37,417 nucleotides of DNA from Chara braunii (lineage: Eukaryota > Streptophyta > Charophyceae > Charales > Characeae). Below the pieces are notes generated by a model. That model ran no database searches and was not told the origin of the DNA. It saw only the letters and a list, made by a program, of their open reading frames with translations. The position numbers and the translations under genes were made by a program. Location of the stretch: NCBI GenBank assembly GCA_003427395.1, contig BFEA01000015.1, positions 3,506,670 through 3,544,086 on the forward strand, in the 5' to 3' direction. Shown here piece by piece: positions 1 to 11,956 of the stretch (its first letter is position 1; each line of letters opens with the position of its first letter).

Positions 1-1317
1 CGGGGTAGCGAGCAGAGGGGAGGCAGGGCTGCGGGGAGGCGGGGCTGTGCAATTTCGAATTCAAAATTGGCCCGATCTAGGCCGTCGATCTTGGTGGACC
101 GACGGCCCAGATCAGCCTTTTTGTTTTTTGAAATTTGCGGGTTTTGCCCAGGATCTACCATCGTGAGGTTTTGCTAGGGGTTGATCTTGGCACCCCTAAA
201 CCCTAAGAAGAAGCCCTCCCCCTATTTTGCACAGGCCTCTAAATGTTTATTTTTGGGTTCTTCCAGGGTGATTTTTCCGACCGGATATTCCGGATGGTCC
301 TGGGCCATCCGGATGTCCGGAAAAATAACTTAGGATTAAAGACACTATTTTTCCCTCTCCGCTTTGCTTCTGGTCAATAAGCTCACTATCATCCCGTCCT
401 CGACGGTAAAACCTTATTAGCGTCGTACCCTGTGTTCAGACTATTGACGAGCGAGAACCTGAAAGTAAGAGGGTTCGATTACGTGCCACGTAAAGAGTTG
501 GGAATAATAGAAAGGGCAACACACTTGCGTCGATCCAATTCCAGTTTCGAACTCTTTGAGACATGTTGTTGAACTCGTTCTGGACATGGATCTAACTTAT
601 ACGCTGGCTAGCTTTTAATATAAAATGAGATGTTGTAAAGCTCATCACAGTCGTTTTTATTTTTAATATTGAAAAACTGTCCTATTTTATCGTGCAGTAT
701 GAATGTGTGTACGAAGGTTTTATGACCTTAATTCAAGAGGCTCGTTATATTCTCATAGAACGAGACATCAAAAATTTCAGTTTAAACCTATAATTGCATC
801 CCCCTTCTTCTAAAAGTTATTCGCAAATCCCCATTTACACATTTTTTTTTGCCTTCCGCACCTTAGTCTCACTCGTGAGGAAAGAAGCGTCGGACGTGAG
901 GTTGTCTGTCACACCAACGTATTACTATTCAAACTCCATAGATGTACACTGATCTTCCTCCCTGTTGGACTAGGCGAGGTTTATCTTCAATTGTTAGGGT
1001 CAAAAGCGACCTTTGAAACTGTATTTGAGTGAAAAGCTACACGAAAAAAAAGAAACACAAAAAAAATTAAACAAGTGTAAGCTTCACCTGAACATTATGA
1101 CTATTAATCACGGTAAAGGACTGACCCTTTATAGAGTTTCATAGCTTTACCCCACCATTCCAAGTCAATTTGTAATTTGGTAAAACTTGATAAATGTGAT
1201 GCATTATTAATATGCTCATAAAAATGGTTTACCTAATTACATTGTTTCATCTTTAGAGTGTAACTTTATAGTAGAGAATATCCGCCAAATGTTGAAAAGC
1301 TTGATCCCTAACCAATA
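1..1317. other. AT-rich non-coding sequence
   Basis: No credible reading frame, RNA gene or complete element apart from the inverted repeat at 272-327. The first 230 bases are more GC-rich than the rest. A single ctaaaccctaa near 205 is not a telomere array. Confidence 0.6.
272..327. repeat. Inverted repeat
   Basis: Imperfect palindrome: tttttccg...ccggatattccggatgg and ccatccggatgtccggaaaa around tcctggg. Could be a small foldback element; no target duplication seen. Confidence 0.7.
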
Positions 1318-1494
1318 CTTTAGAGTTGTGTAGCACGACGAACGTGTTCACGCCCCTTCACGTTCGCACGAACACGTTCGGGCGAACATTTTTTTTCTGT
1401 AAAAAATAAAATATATATATATATATATATATCGTCAAATAGAACTGCCCGGTAAACCGTAGGCAGAGAGGGAGAAGAGGACAACAAACGAGGG

Positions 1495-1540
1495 GCTGTG
1501 ACAAACTGTTTCGTCGAAGTTTCACCGACTCATCAGGAGG
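1495..1540 (-). ncRNA. Hammerhead-ribozyme-like motif, tandem copy 1
   Basis: On the minus strand: CUGAUGA, stem II gucg(g)/(u)cgac with loop, then GAAAC (core 1508-1536). An ACA/UGU three-base stem III followed by C would supply a cleavage site, but no convincing stem I pairing is visible, so it is probably inactive. Lies between TA microsatellite tracts. Same family as 26270-26326. Confidence 0.5.
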
Positions 1541-1541
1541 C

Positions 1542-1572
<31 letters not shown>

Positions 1573-1590
1573 CGTCANAACAAACGAGGG

Positions 1591-1636
1591 GCTGTGACAA
1601 ACTGTTTCGTCGAAGTTTCACCGACTCATCAGGAGG
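1591..1636 (-). ncRNA. Hammerhead-ribozyme-like motif, tandem copy 2
   Basis: Repeats the copy at 1495-1540 exactly over about 60 bp, 96 bp further on, with core at 1604-1632. An ambiguous base (N at 1578) lies just upstream, so the duplication could be an assembly artefact. Confidence 0.45.
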
Positions 1637-1637
1637 C

Positions 1638-1668
<31 letters not shown>

Positions 1669-1696
1669 CGTCATAAATATATATATATATATACAT

Positions 1697-2238
1697 ACAG
1701 GGTCACCAGCCCGTACGTACGGAGTTCCATGGGCAGACCTCCGTACGTACGGGCGTTCGGGGTCCCGTACGGTGTCCGAACCCGACGGCGTTCGGCCCCC
1801 GCCAAAAATTATTTCGGGACCTAAAAATAATTATATTTTTCTGAATTGTTTTCTGTGAGTTCTCTATGATGCGAGGTACATGCCTGTAAATTTTCAAGTC
1901 ATTTGGCGAAGCAAAATAAGAATTAAAAATCGCCAAAGATGGCGGTGTCAAAACGTGCTCGCCCACCTATTTTTTCACTTTTTACTTTTTGTTTTCTCTT
2001 TAGTTCGAGGTCTAAACAATTTTATTATTTTTTAAAAGTTTTTTAGTGTGTTTTGTATTATGTGAAGTACATATCGGTAAATTTTCAGGGCATTTAACTA
2101 TGCCAAAAAAAAAAAAAAAAATTGCCAAAGATGGCGGTGTCGAAAACATGCTCACGCCGAACACATCCCCAAGGGGTCCCATACGTTCGGGCGTTCGGGT
2201 TTGGGCGTTCGGCCCGTCCCGAACGCCGGTTACCCTGT
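1697..2238. mobile_element. Nested TIR element inside the TA tract of the hAT-like MITE
   Basis: Ends ACAGGGTCACC and GGTTACCCTGT are inverse and are flanked on both sides by TA microsatellite. Internally two diverged direct repeats each carry gtacat...gtaaattttca, and cgccaaagatggcggtgtc (about 1931 and 2126). Ends are rich in cgttcgg. No coding capacity; 542 bp. Confidence 0.7.
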
Positions 2239-2483
2239 ATACATATATATATATATATATATACATATATATTCGGTTTTTGATTTCTGATTGGCTACGA
2301 ATTTGAACATAACTCCACGGCAAAAGTTTCTTATATTGTTATATTATATAACATATAATTTTTTCATATTTTTCTGAGAACGTTTTTGTTTTTTTTAATG
2401 TTTGTATGTTCGCGTTCGGAGGCTTTGGGGCGCTTCTTCGCGTTCACCTCCGAACGCGAACACGGTGCTACGTAGCTTTAGAT

Positions 2484-4917
2484 TATTATCTATTACCATT
2501 CTCCTATTAAGATAACTCATTTTCGACCTTTCATTTGAAATGGTACACTATCTATTACTAAACTAACTTAAGAAATTTATGGCATAATCACAATTTGCTC
2601 TTTCGTATGAATCTCATTTTTGAATGCATGTGTTGTCTCCATAATGCTTGCCTTTTTTAAGGAAAAAAAAAACTTTAAAAGAATCTCGTCCACTAAGATG
2701 TTTCATTTTATATCCGTTTGAGATAATGAACATAACTAATATGAATTTCTTTGATTAACACATTAATACATTTTTTAATAATTTCTTTCAAGCTAAGTTT
2801 TATATACTTTGTTACCTTGGGGGACCAGGATAACTTTTGTAGGTCGTTGATGTTGCTTTCGTCAACGATTTTTGTGAAACACTAACAATTCTTGAACGTC
2901 GTAAAACATATATGCATGCATCAAAATAATTTATTTGTACACGTTGAATGTAGGGGTGGTTTAAATCTTGTTATTTTTGTAGTATATATATAACATAGGA
3001 TTCATGAAAACCTAACAAAAAAAATTATTAGGTTTGCACGGAAATTTTGAAAGATTTTTATGATACATTTCTTACTCCTCCTACATTAACAAAATTCTAT
3101 GTGAAGTAAATTGACCGCAAAAAGGGATAGAAATATATTTTTTCATAACCACTAGAAGTGGTGAGGAGAGAAGCAAGTTTTTTAAAGAAAATTCACTACC
3201 TTGCAAAGCACCATTTATTGAGGAACTGAAATATCATAGTTTTCGTTTATCTTTAAAAATCATATTTATAGTTTAGTAAGGTATGTAGCATAACGAACCT
3301 ATTCGGGGGTTTCCCAAACACGCACTCATGTTCTCCTGTTCACGAATACATTCGTTTGAATATGTTTTATCATACATAGACAAATACATTGTTTTTTCTG
3401 TTTTTTATTAAAATAATTTTTCATTTTTAATTTTAAATCGTGGTTCGATGAGAATTTGAAGATGTCTCCCAAACAAAAGTTGTTTGAATTTTCCTCTTAC
3501 AAAACATATATTTTTTTACAAGGACCAATTTTTGAAAAGCTTGGTTTTTACCAAACTGCTGAAAATAACTTATAGTCTTGTAAATGAGTATTCATTGAAA
3601 TTGTTTTTTTTAACATCTTTCGAGTTCGGCTTGCAGTCCTTAAACATTAGCTTGTTGGAGTTATGCTTTTGTCAGTCTACTGAGAAGAAGTTATAGCCTT
3701 ATAACATGGACTTTGATGGAAATGATTTTCTTGCACATTTTGAGAATCACTATACTTTTTGCCCGTTTTTTTGCCTTTTTTCTCGGGAAACAGTTAAAGA
3801 GGTTATCTTTTATGTGTCAAAAATAATTGTTTAACTTTAATTTTTTCATTCTATAAAAAATGTAAGTTTTTTTTGTTTTGTTAGGTTTTCACAAATTCAA
3901 TGTTATATCTTATAAAGTATTTGTCTATAAATAAATATTAATCCTCTTTGTAAACATATCTTACCAACTACTAGTAAAATGAGGTCTCTTTTTGATTGGT
4001 CTAAATTTTCTTCCCGTGGACACATAATTCCCCTATCCTAGCTAATAATTTCACTCAAACAAAAAAACAATATTGGTATTATCTTATATTCACTACCTCA
4101 CAAAATACAAAAGAAATAAGATAAAAGAAAGGTGAAACAAAAATAAGCGTGAACTCTGAGAACGTTTAAATTAGGTAATGAGGACACCGAGAAAAAACTC
4201 AGAGGACCTATATACCATCAAGGCAAGCACCAAACATAGTGAGACCAATACCCTCACTTTGCAATTCTTGGTTTATGAGTCGAAATCTAAAATTGATGTC
4301 TTGGGGTAAATATTTATGCTTAATTTTAATTTGACTTTTTTTTTTTTTCAAGGTTGATGTGTCATAAATCTGGTATCCTTTATAACATTGAAAATTCCTT
4401 TGTTCACATTTTTAATTTCGAGTTTTTTCTTTTAAATAAAATGTTGGCAAATTTGAATGAGAATAAATTTTTACCTTTCACTTTAATATATTTTTTTCCT
4501 TCTGTTCTTTTTTTGGTGCGTAATTAATATGGTATCCACTTTATAAATTGGTGCAAGTTCGGTTAAAATGATTTTTTTTTTTTTTTTTTTACATAACATG
4601 ACGAAATTTTGGTTTCCATTAATAATATTTTCAAACATAAAGATGCTCTTGTAAAATTTTTAAATATCAATTTTTTATGCACCTTGCACCAATAGTGAAG
4701 GTCATTAGTGTTATAATTTGTAACTAGATTGAACAAATATAAGAACAGGTAAGTGAAAGATCGAGGGGTATAAATATTTACAGGTAACGAATAATTTGGA
4801 CAATGCTTTAATAAACCGGGTTTTATGGTATCTTTGGAATATTGTAGGGTCGAAGCTTACGAGATTATATAAGGTCGTTTATGAGGAATGTAGTTAATGA
4901 AGATAATAAGATAAAGG
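2484..4917. other. AT-rich desert
   Basis: No gene seen. Around 3285-3480 (tgtagcataacgaacc ... gttcgatgagaatttgaaga) there is a faint resemblance to the hAT-like MITE of 1326-2475. Open frames here are short and low in complexity. Confidence 0.5.
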
Positions 4918-5330
4918 ATATTAATCCTCCCATTAAAAAAATAGATAAATTTGATCATCGAAACTACTAGCCAAGAGCGTTTCTCATAATAATTAACAAA
5001 ATGTTAGATGGACTCCAAGCTAATGGATTTCAAAAGGATCTTGAGGGTATGATATAACATGATTAAATAACGGTTTTGCATAATAGAGATTTAAAAAATA
5101 AATGTATTACTAGTCAATGTTGTCCTTTAGATGTACAAACAAATGAGGCTTAAATCTATAATGGTTTTCATAAACTTTGACAAGGGTTATGACCATATCA
5201 ACAATTTATATATTAACTAATTAATAACTTACCTCAACGTTCGATAAAATTATATAATTATTTTTCCTCCAGAACCATGCTAAGTCAAATACTTATGTTA
5301 GTTGTTATCCATCCTTAACGCTCAACCTCC
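4918..5330 (+). pseudogene. Heavily decayed LINE reverse transcriptase fragment
   Basis: Frame pieces INPPIKKIDKFDHRNY (from 4918) and, after frameshifts, KSIMVFINFDKGYDHIN (5152-5208) match the RT pattern NYRP... and FIDFxKAYDxI. Stops and frame changes are frequent and the AT content is high. It is not a copy of the 7-14 kb LINE; it is a different, older lineage or far more decayed. Confidence 0.6.
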
Positions 5331-6119
5331 AATAGTCTATTAAGTAAAGGCACTCCCTCAATACTCTATTGTTTGTATTATCAGAAATGTCACATCTTGT
5401 AAATTGAGACAAAGTAGCAATCTTTAAAAAGTAATATGCGCACAAAATTTGTCCAGATGCATTCAAAATTTTTGACTGATGACGAGCGATGATAACTCAC
5501 TCAACCCAACATATAATTACGCTAATTTATCATGCTTGGCACATATGACCAGTGAGTGTGTGCAACCGTGGTGAGGACGCGAAAATTGGCATTCGGCAAG
5601 TGGTCCACCGAAGCCCAGTCAACCCGGTAAACAGGGTGCAAAGAGGTAAAGGTCGAACCAATGGGATCAATGGGGGCTGCATTTTCATTTTTAAAAAATT
5701 ATAATTTATATTATTATCTTAAACCATCAGTACTTGGCCCATACATCGGATGTGGGCCTCGCACGTTATTGCGCCTCACATTTAAGGGGTTCGGGTACCG
5801 AACTGAAATGATTGGCGGTGCCGGACAAAAACAGGCCCACATCACTTCGTTTTTTCTTGGCACGCGGACCAAATTTAGGCTCTACATCAATAACTGGGCC
5901 AAACACTGGTGATGCCAGGTGGACAGGCATTGCCTATAACAGTTGTGGTGCGAGAGCAAGGCTGTACCAGCCCCTCTTCACTGTGAAGCGGGGTGGGCAG
6001 GCGTTGCCTATAGGGGAAACCGACACTATAGTCAGTGACTGTCCCTTCCACTTCCACCCCCGCCTCCGCAACATTAGCGGTGTCTAAAAGTCAATATTGT
6101 TGTAGCATATCACCCAACA
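5331..6119. other. Unrecognised intergenic sequence
   Basis: No gene recognised. An imperfect local repeat, aggcattgcctata / aggcgttgcctatag, occurs at about 5926 and 6000. Overlapping frames at 5661-6087 have no recognisable domain. Confidence 0.5.
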
Positions 6120-6310
6120 ACATTGGCCAAGATGCTACAAATGGTGGCAGGCGGGGCTAATGGGGTATCTCTGGATGGTGGGACACCAAGCATGCCCAGA
6201 CACGTATGTGAGGCATTGGAGATTGAACCCTTGACCTCGTGAGTGCAACTCGTGACCTCCTGAGTGCAACTCGTGGCCATACCAACGTGAGTGCAACCGA
6301 CAGTTATAAG

Positions 6311-6312
<2 letters not shown>
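6120..6312 (-). repeat. Possible tRNA-derived SINE fragment with short tandem repeats
   Basis: On the minus strand gaggtcaagggttcaatctcc resembles a Pol III B box in its usual plant SINE setting (the central ggttcaatctc). The unit gtgagtgcaactcgtgacc is repeated about 2-3 times on the plus strand. No clear A box. Borders on a long T-run. Weak call. Confidence 0.3.
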
Positions 6313-6368
<56 letters not shown>

Positions 6369-6430
6369 TTTTGGAGTTTTTTTTTTTTTTTTTTTTTTTT
6401 TTGGCAGTTTGGACTTTTTTTTTTTTTTTA
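6313..6430. repeat. Long poly-T tracts
   Basis: T-runs of 53 (6313-6365) and about 26 bases, then a third shorter run. On the minus strand these are poly(A) tails, likely of nested retroposons; the adjacent minus-strand ggctcccagagagactaaca resembles ggctcccagagattc upstream of the tail of the 7-14 kb LINE, suggesting a truncated relative ends here. Confidence 0.6.
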
Positions 6431-7556
6431 CCCCTTGTTAGTCTCTCTGGGAGCCTTACCTAGCTTCTGGAGCACGGTTCCACTAGCAAAAGAGTAAGGT
6501 AAACTGTGCCCCACAAACACCTTTCGGACATCTGCGGGACATCGTCCGACCACTAATGCAGGAGAATCGGATGACAGAGAAATTGTGAGGGATTTATATT
6601 ATGAAGTGTTTTTTTTTTTTTTTTTGTGCTTTTTCTTTCCAGCTCCCAAGAATGGAAGGCGGGAAAAGAAAATAGAAAAACTCATTTTGATTGGTAACTC
6701 TTCAAAAGATGAAAAAAAATCAAGTATTCCAATAGCATGTTTTTCAACCCCTTCTTTTTTCCAGTCAATTGTTAACCCGATCCAGTACTTCGATTTTCTC
6801 TCAAAATATATGAAATGCACGCTTCAGCATGGCAACCATCAGAGAAGGGAGTCCCATCAGGCACACAAAGGGAATCCCTCGCGGTGGTACGCGAGACTGC
6901 AACAATCACATACCACTCTGTCCTGATTAGGCATTGGCTGGGTGGGGAGCAGGGGGAGGAGCCGAGAGGGTTAGTGGGACTGCAACATTTTTTTTTTTTT
7001 TTTTTTTTTAAGGTTAATATTAATATTGAATGAACTGAGGCCAGGGTTCTCACAGTCTACCCGGGAGAAAGAATCTCTGGGAGCCTAACCCAGTTTCGCT
7101 TTTTACGAGACCCAAAGGGACCCGAGGATACAAAGAGCAAAAAAAAAAAAAAACGAATGAACACAACAAAGCACTGACCAAAGGTAGTTTTCGGACCTAC
7201 CAATCACTACTGTCCTCACCCCTTCGCTAAAAAAAAACTAGTATTAAATCTATTACCAGAAATTGACAAAAAGTAGCTGCCAAATCCAAGTTATACCTAC
7301 CGCAAACGTGAAAGAAGAAAAAGAAATCTAGGCCAGGGCATTTATCCCTAAGCAATCAACATATCAATCTGTAGATAGTTCTCATAGCCACTACCGGGGG
7401 ACGGCCTAAAAGAGGCGGCCTAATATACCCCACCATCGTTATCGAGACCTAAAAAGCGGTCTGTAAATCTTATGAGATCAGCCAGTCATCAAATTTCAAG
7501 TTTCCTTCTGCAGAGATTGAGACCCAGCCACTGTTTTTTGTCCAGGTCTGGGAGAA

Positions 7557-10500
7557 CTAGAATCGTTTTTTTCGAGTCTGAGTGCAAGCCGCATGCCAAT
7601 CTACCCGGACTGCTTGCCTTACCAGAGATTTAACCAGAGCTACCTGGCTTTGGAAGGAGACTGATTCCTGTTTAAAGGCTGCTTTATTGCGAGCCTTCCA
7701 TAGAGCTTCCATCACCGCCCTACGACAGGCCAGGGCCTCATATGCCCACCCTGAGAAGAAGTCTACCTGTGTATGGGTCATACCGTATAAGGACAATTCC
7801 TGTGTCCAGAGAAAGTTGTCCCCTGCTACAGCCTTCCATCTCTCTTTCCACCATTCCCAAACTTGAAGCGAAAAAGGGCAAAATAGCCAGATGTGGGACG
7901 CAGATTCCCAGCCATAGTTGCAGCGCGAACACTGTTTGGTGATATACATGCCCTTTGAGGCTAGCCAAGTTGTTGAAGGTGTTACTAGGAGCACTTGAAT
8001 CCAGATCAGACTTGCCTGCTTATGAGAAACCATCATTTTTAGTGTTTTCCACCTCCCAAACAGATCCATATTTCTTAAAATAAAACCCAGTTTTTTTGCC
8101 AGTCTCTTTGTCGCCGTCAGCACCGGCTGTTTCTTAACCTTCGCCCGTAGCAATTCAACGCCAATTTTCGAGCTATACAAAGCCACTGGGGTCGAGCTGT
8201 TAGGCTCTGATCCAGCATGCCAGCCATATAGTAATGGCTCAATTAAGATTGAGGAGGCATCTTTTGTAATAAGGGAAGTCGTTTCTTGTTTTGCATGAGA
8301 CTTAAGGAGGACTCGACATTCTACTAAATCAATAGTTGAAGGAATAGTCCTATCCTCCCCTTTAGTAAGTGAGGACAGAGCAGAGGCCCTCGACTTCCTT
8401 TTCCAGACTTGTACCTTTATCCCGTGTGGTAAGTCTGGACCGATTACTCTTAGCATCTCCCGTGTGTCGTCTGTGTTTAAGAGTCAGGCCCTCAGGCCAT
8501 GTTCCACTGTGCTAGGCAGCAGGGCCTTCAGTAAGCTAGAATTGCACTGAGCAATGTCTCATAGTTACTAACTATAGTCCGGAGTGTACCCAATTTTTGT
8601 CGAAGCTCAGTATCTAGTACCCAAGTCCCCCGGTCTTCATCCCATATGTCCTTGATCTGCACAATCCCCTTCTTTATCCAAGCCTTGCCGAAGGATCGTG
8701 GGCCCCCATCAGCTTTTAGGGAAAAGTTTTCTGAAGTTCTAATGAAGGGAATTTCGAATAGTATTTGATTTAAAACTTTCCTTCTTGTTTTTGGCTGTCT
8801 GAGAACCTCTGGGAATAGTTTGTGTCAGGCGTATAGAATATTTCGCCAAATCTTCGAGTTGGGGTTTCTTGGGGCAAAGGATGGAATGAAGAGACAAAGC
8901 CATACATCTGCCCCTCTTGACAGACTCCATTCTTTACAGAGGATGTATTCAGCCAGGTGGACCCAAAGTTTAGACCGACTTCCAAAGGCTACAGATATAA
9001 CCCATTTGCTAAGAAGAGCCAGGTTCTGGTGGACTGGGTCAATGAGGCCCAGACCACCCAGTGTCCTTGCCACAGCTATGGTCTCCCAGGCCACTTTCCA
9101 TATGACACCCTGTTGGAGGACTGCTGCTGGTTTTCATATGTAGCGCGCAACCTCTCTCCTGATCCGGGAGTAGACACCCGCCCCCAACAGATGAACTGAG
9201 AGCGGGAACCATGAAAGGGAAAATGTTGCTGAGGTAAGTACTAGGGCTCGACCAAAGAGTGACAATTTGAAATTCCAAACCCAGCTGGTAATTTTTGTCG
9301 TAACCTTACCTGTAAGCATTGAATCTTGGGCTGCTGAACAGTCCGAAAGGGAGACCTGAACCCCCCAAAACCGGTTTGATGCATTAGCAGGGTAACATTT
9401 CAATCCCGAATCCACACTCAACTCTCGGAAGTAGGGAAGAAAATATATAGATTTATCCCAATTTATGAAAGCTTCAGATAACTCACAATCCGTATCTAAA
9501 ACCTTCCTAAGTTCCTGAAGGGATGACGGACTGTTGTCGCATGCTACAGTGAGATCATCTGCAATCGCCCCCCCTTTCCATTCTAATTCAGGGGTGAGCT
9601 TCAGACCAACGATGTTCATATTATTTCTAATATTGTCTAGTAAGACTTATAATTGAAGAACAAATAGGAGTGGGGCTAAGGGACAGCCCTGCCTTAGGGA
9701 GCGTGTTAACTGAAATTCCTCGGACAATCTACCATTTACCACCACAACCGATGCTGCAAACTTGTAGCTAGCGCCTACCCAGGTTCGAGGGCCAAAGCCC
9801 ATCTTTTTTAAGGAGGTGTGGACAAAGCTTCACTCCGCTTTGTCGTAGGCCTTCTCCATATCGAGGAGGAGGACCGCAACATCCCTTTTTTCTTTACCAA
9901 TAACTTTCAGAGCTTGGATGACCGAGATCATATTCTCAAAGAAGAAACGCCCTTTTACAAATGCCCCCTGTTCCCATTCGATCAGGGAGGGGAGGAGTTT
10001 GGTCAGGCGCAAGACTAATGTTTTGGCAAAAAGTTTGTAAGTGACGTTAAGCACTGAAATCAGTCTCCAGTTGCGGACATCTATTTCCCCCCCCTTTTTG
10101 TACATGAGGGAGATCATGCCCTGTGTGAAGCCCTTCGGGAGACGGCCCGAATGGAGGGTCTGATTGTAGATATCACATAGGAAAGGCGCAACAGTCTCCC
10201 ACGTGGCCAGAAACAGTTCTACTGGCAGACCATCTAAGCCGGGGCACTTGCCCTTAGCCATCGCCTTAGCTGCACCCAAAATTTCAAAGATCTCCATGGG
10301 TTTGTCCAATTCAAGGGCAGCATTGTGAGAAATAGACTTATTAGAGCAGTCCCAAAAGGGTGACGATTTAATCATGTCCCGAACAATCGAAGGGGTGAGA
10401 AAATTCCCTGATCAATGATTTAGATTTGCGAAGCAGAAGAGAACGAAAAGTTAACTTTGTCATTTTATCATAGTCGATAATTCCTCTAAGCCTAAGGAAT

Positions 10501-11950
10501 TTGATCCATTCCCCTTGTTTCCTTATGTCTAAGGCTTCTAGGCGGACAAGGGCATCCCTTCGGATACCGGACCAGTGAAAATTTGAAAAAGAATCTTCAC
10601 CCATTTGAGACCCAGTCTGGCTTATGATTTTAACCAAGGATTTTTCTTACCAATTTTTCTTTGCTGCCTTCATCCTAGAGAAGGTGATCAGACCCTGTCT
10701 GATAATGAAAATTTATGTATTCGCCCACTGAAGATAATAAGAGAATAGGACCTTTGCCTCCAACCATTTCGTCAAGTGAGCATTGATCCATTCTATGATA
10801 CAAGGATCCTTCAACAGGTTAGCATTTAATCTGAATGGAGGGCAATGGCGGCCGACCGTGTCCTTGGGAAGGATGTCTAATGGAACTGGATAGTGGTCGG
10901 ACATGGAGGTCGGTACCACATCCCACCACATGCTTCGGTCCCACGAGGCATCTCCGACTAGAAATAAATCCAATTTTTTTCTTGGGGCCGGGGAGGTTGG
11001 AGGGGGGGGGGGGGGGGGGCAAACCAAGTAAATCCATTCTCTTGTGGATGAAAGGTTCTGAAAGCATCGGAAAAGGACTGCGTTTCCAAAAAGGAGGAAA
11101 GCATTATCGAGTCATCGCGCAAGGGGGGCGTACCCAATGTGTCTAAACCCGGATTCAATACTGCATTCCAGTCCCCACAGATAATGATGTTTTCCGCATC
11201 TGGTAAGCAGCCGGGTAGGTTTGCGGAAAATTACTGACGACCATTATAATCCACAGGGGCATAAACAGTCATAATAGGTCATTCCTCTGATTCCAGCGAT
11301 AATTTAAGCCAAGCCCATCGACCTTCATTATCATGGTACTGATATAGTATCACGATATCTAGATCCTACGTAGCACCATGTTCGCGTTCGGAGGCGAACG
11401 CGAACATGTTCGCCCGAACGCGAACAAGCGCCCAAAACCCTCCGAACGCAAACATAAAAAATATTTAAAAAAAAAACAAAAAGTTCTCAGAAAAATATGA
11501 AAAAACTCTATGTTATGTAAAATAACAATACAAGCAACTTTTGCCTTGCAGTCATGTTCAAATTCGTAGCCAATCATGATTTAAAAATCACAAACCGAAA
11601 ATATATATATATATATATTTTTTTACGAAAAAAAAAAATGTTCGCGAGCTGTTTGCGCGAACGTGTGAACACGTTCGTGCGAACATGAAGGGGCGCGAAC
11701 GCGTTTGCCGTGCTACGCAGTCTAGATCCTTATTCACTAGGAGGACAACTCTACCTCTAGTCCCCTCCGCAGGGGACCAGACCTGTGGACCCTCCCACCA
11801 CCATTGATAGAGGCAATCGTACTGTGATCTAATTTGGTCTCTTGCAGGCAGGCAATCTGCACATTATGTGAATGGATTCAGTTCTTAAATCGCGCTTTTT
11901 TGTATTTCTTATTGGAGTCTCCAAAACCACGCACATTCCAAATCAAGAGT
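7557..11950 (-). pseudogene. LINE ORF2: APE endonuclease, reverse transcriptase, zf-RVT (broken)
   Basis: Reading the minus strand downward: the endonuclease starts IWNVRGFGDSNKKYKKARFK (about 11945), with ACLQETKLD, VYAPVDYNG, IICGDWNAVLNPG (about 11150-11190) and SDHYPV (about 10890-10901). The RT follows: GKCPGLDGLP, MISLMYKKGG, NWRLISVLN, EQGAFVKGR and the Asp box LLLDMEKAYDK (about 9840-9880). The second catalytic box is AIADDLTV (9542-9568), with Ile where Tyr/Phe is usual but both Asp kept. The C-terminus has CSRC...SHIWLFC of zf-RVT (about 7900). Frame breaks occur at the poly-G run at 11003-11021, between 10368 and 10640, at about 9620-9830 (in-frame stop), and around 8500-8800. Confidence 0.88.
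11367..11721. mobile_element. 355-bp hAT-like MITE inserted in LINE ORF2
   Basis: Flanked by an exact 8-bp direct repeat CTAGATCC (11359-11366 and 11722-11729). Termini ACGTAGCAC and GTGCTACG are inverse; subterminal parts are rich in gttcgcg/cgcgaac palindromes. Interior AT-rich with a TA tract. Removing it with one copy of the 8-mer leaves the LINE endonuclease frame continuous (RGRVVLLVNKD, then LDIVILYQYHDNEGRWAW), which proves the boundaries. Confidence 0.92.
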
Positions 11951-11956
11951 CTAATT

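Larger units (their letters stand above)
1326..2475. mobile_element. hAT-like MITE with nested insertions
   Basis: Termini gtgtagcacgacgaacgtgt and cacggtgctacgtag are inverse; the flanks carry CTTTAGAG/CTTTAGAT (1318-1325, 2476-2483), an 8-bp target duplication with one mismatch. It is collinear with the 355-bp element at 11367-11721 (opposite orientation), sharing ttggctacgaatttgaacat and tttttctgagaac. It is enlarged to 1150 bp because other repeats sit in its central TA tract. Confidence 0.85.

Noticed and set aside
205-220. Telomere-like cccctaaaccctaag
   Set aside because: A single occurrence, not an array.
1498-1824. 108-codon frame with Ile-Tyr runs
   Set aside because: Translation of TA microsatellites and the duplicated ribozyme-like unit, spanning an ambiguous base.
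6599-7053. Lys-rich short frames
   Set aside because: Created by poly-T/poly-A tracts; no conserved features.
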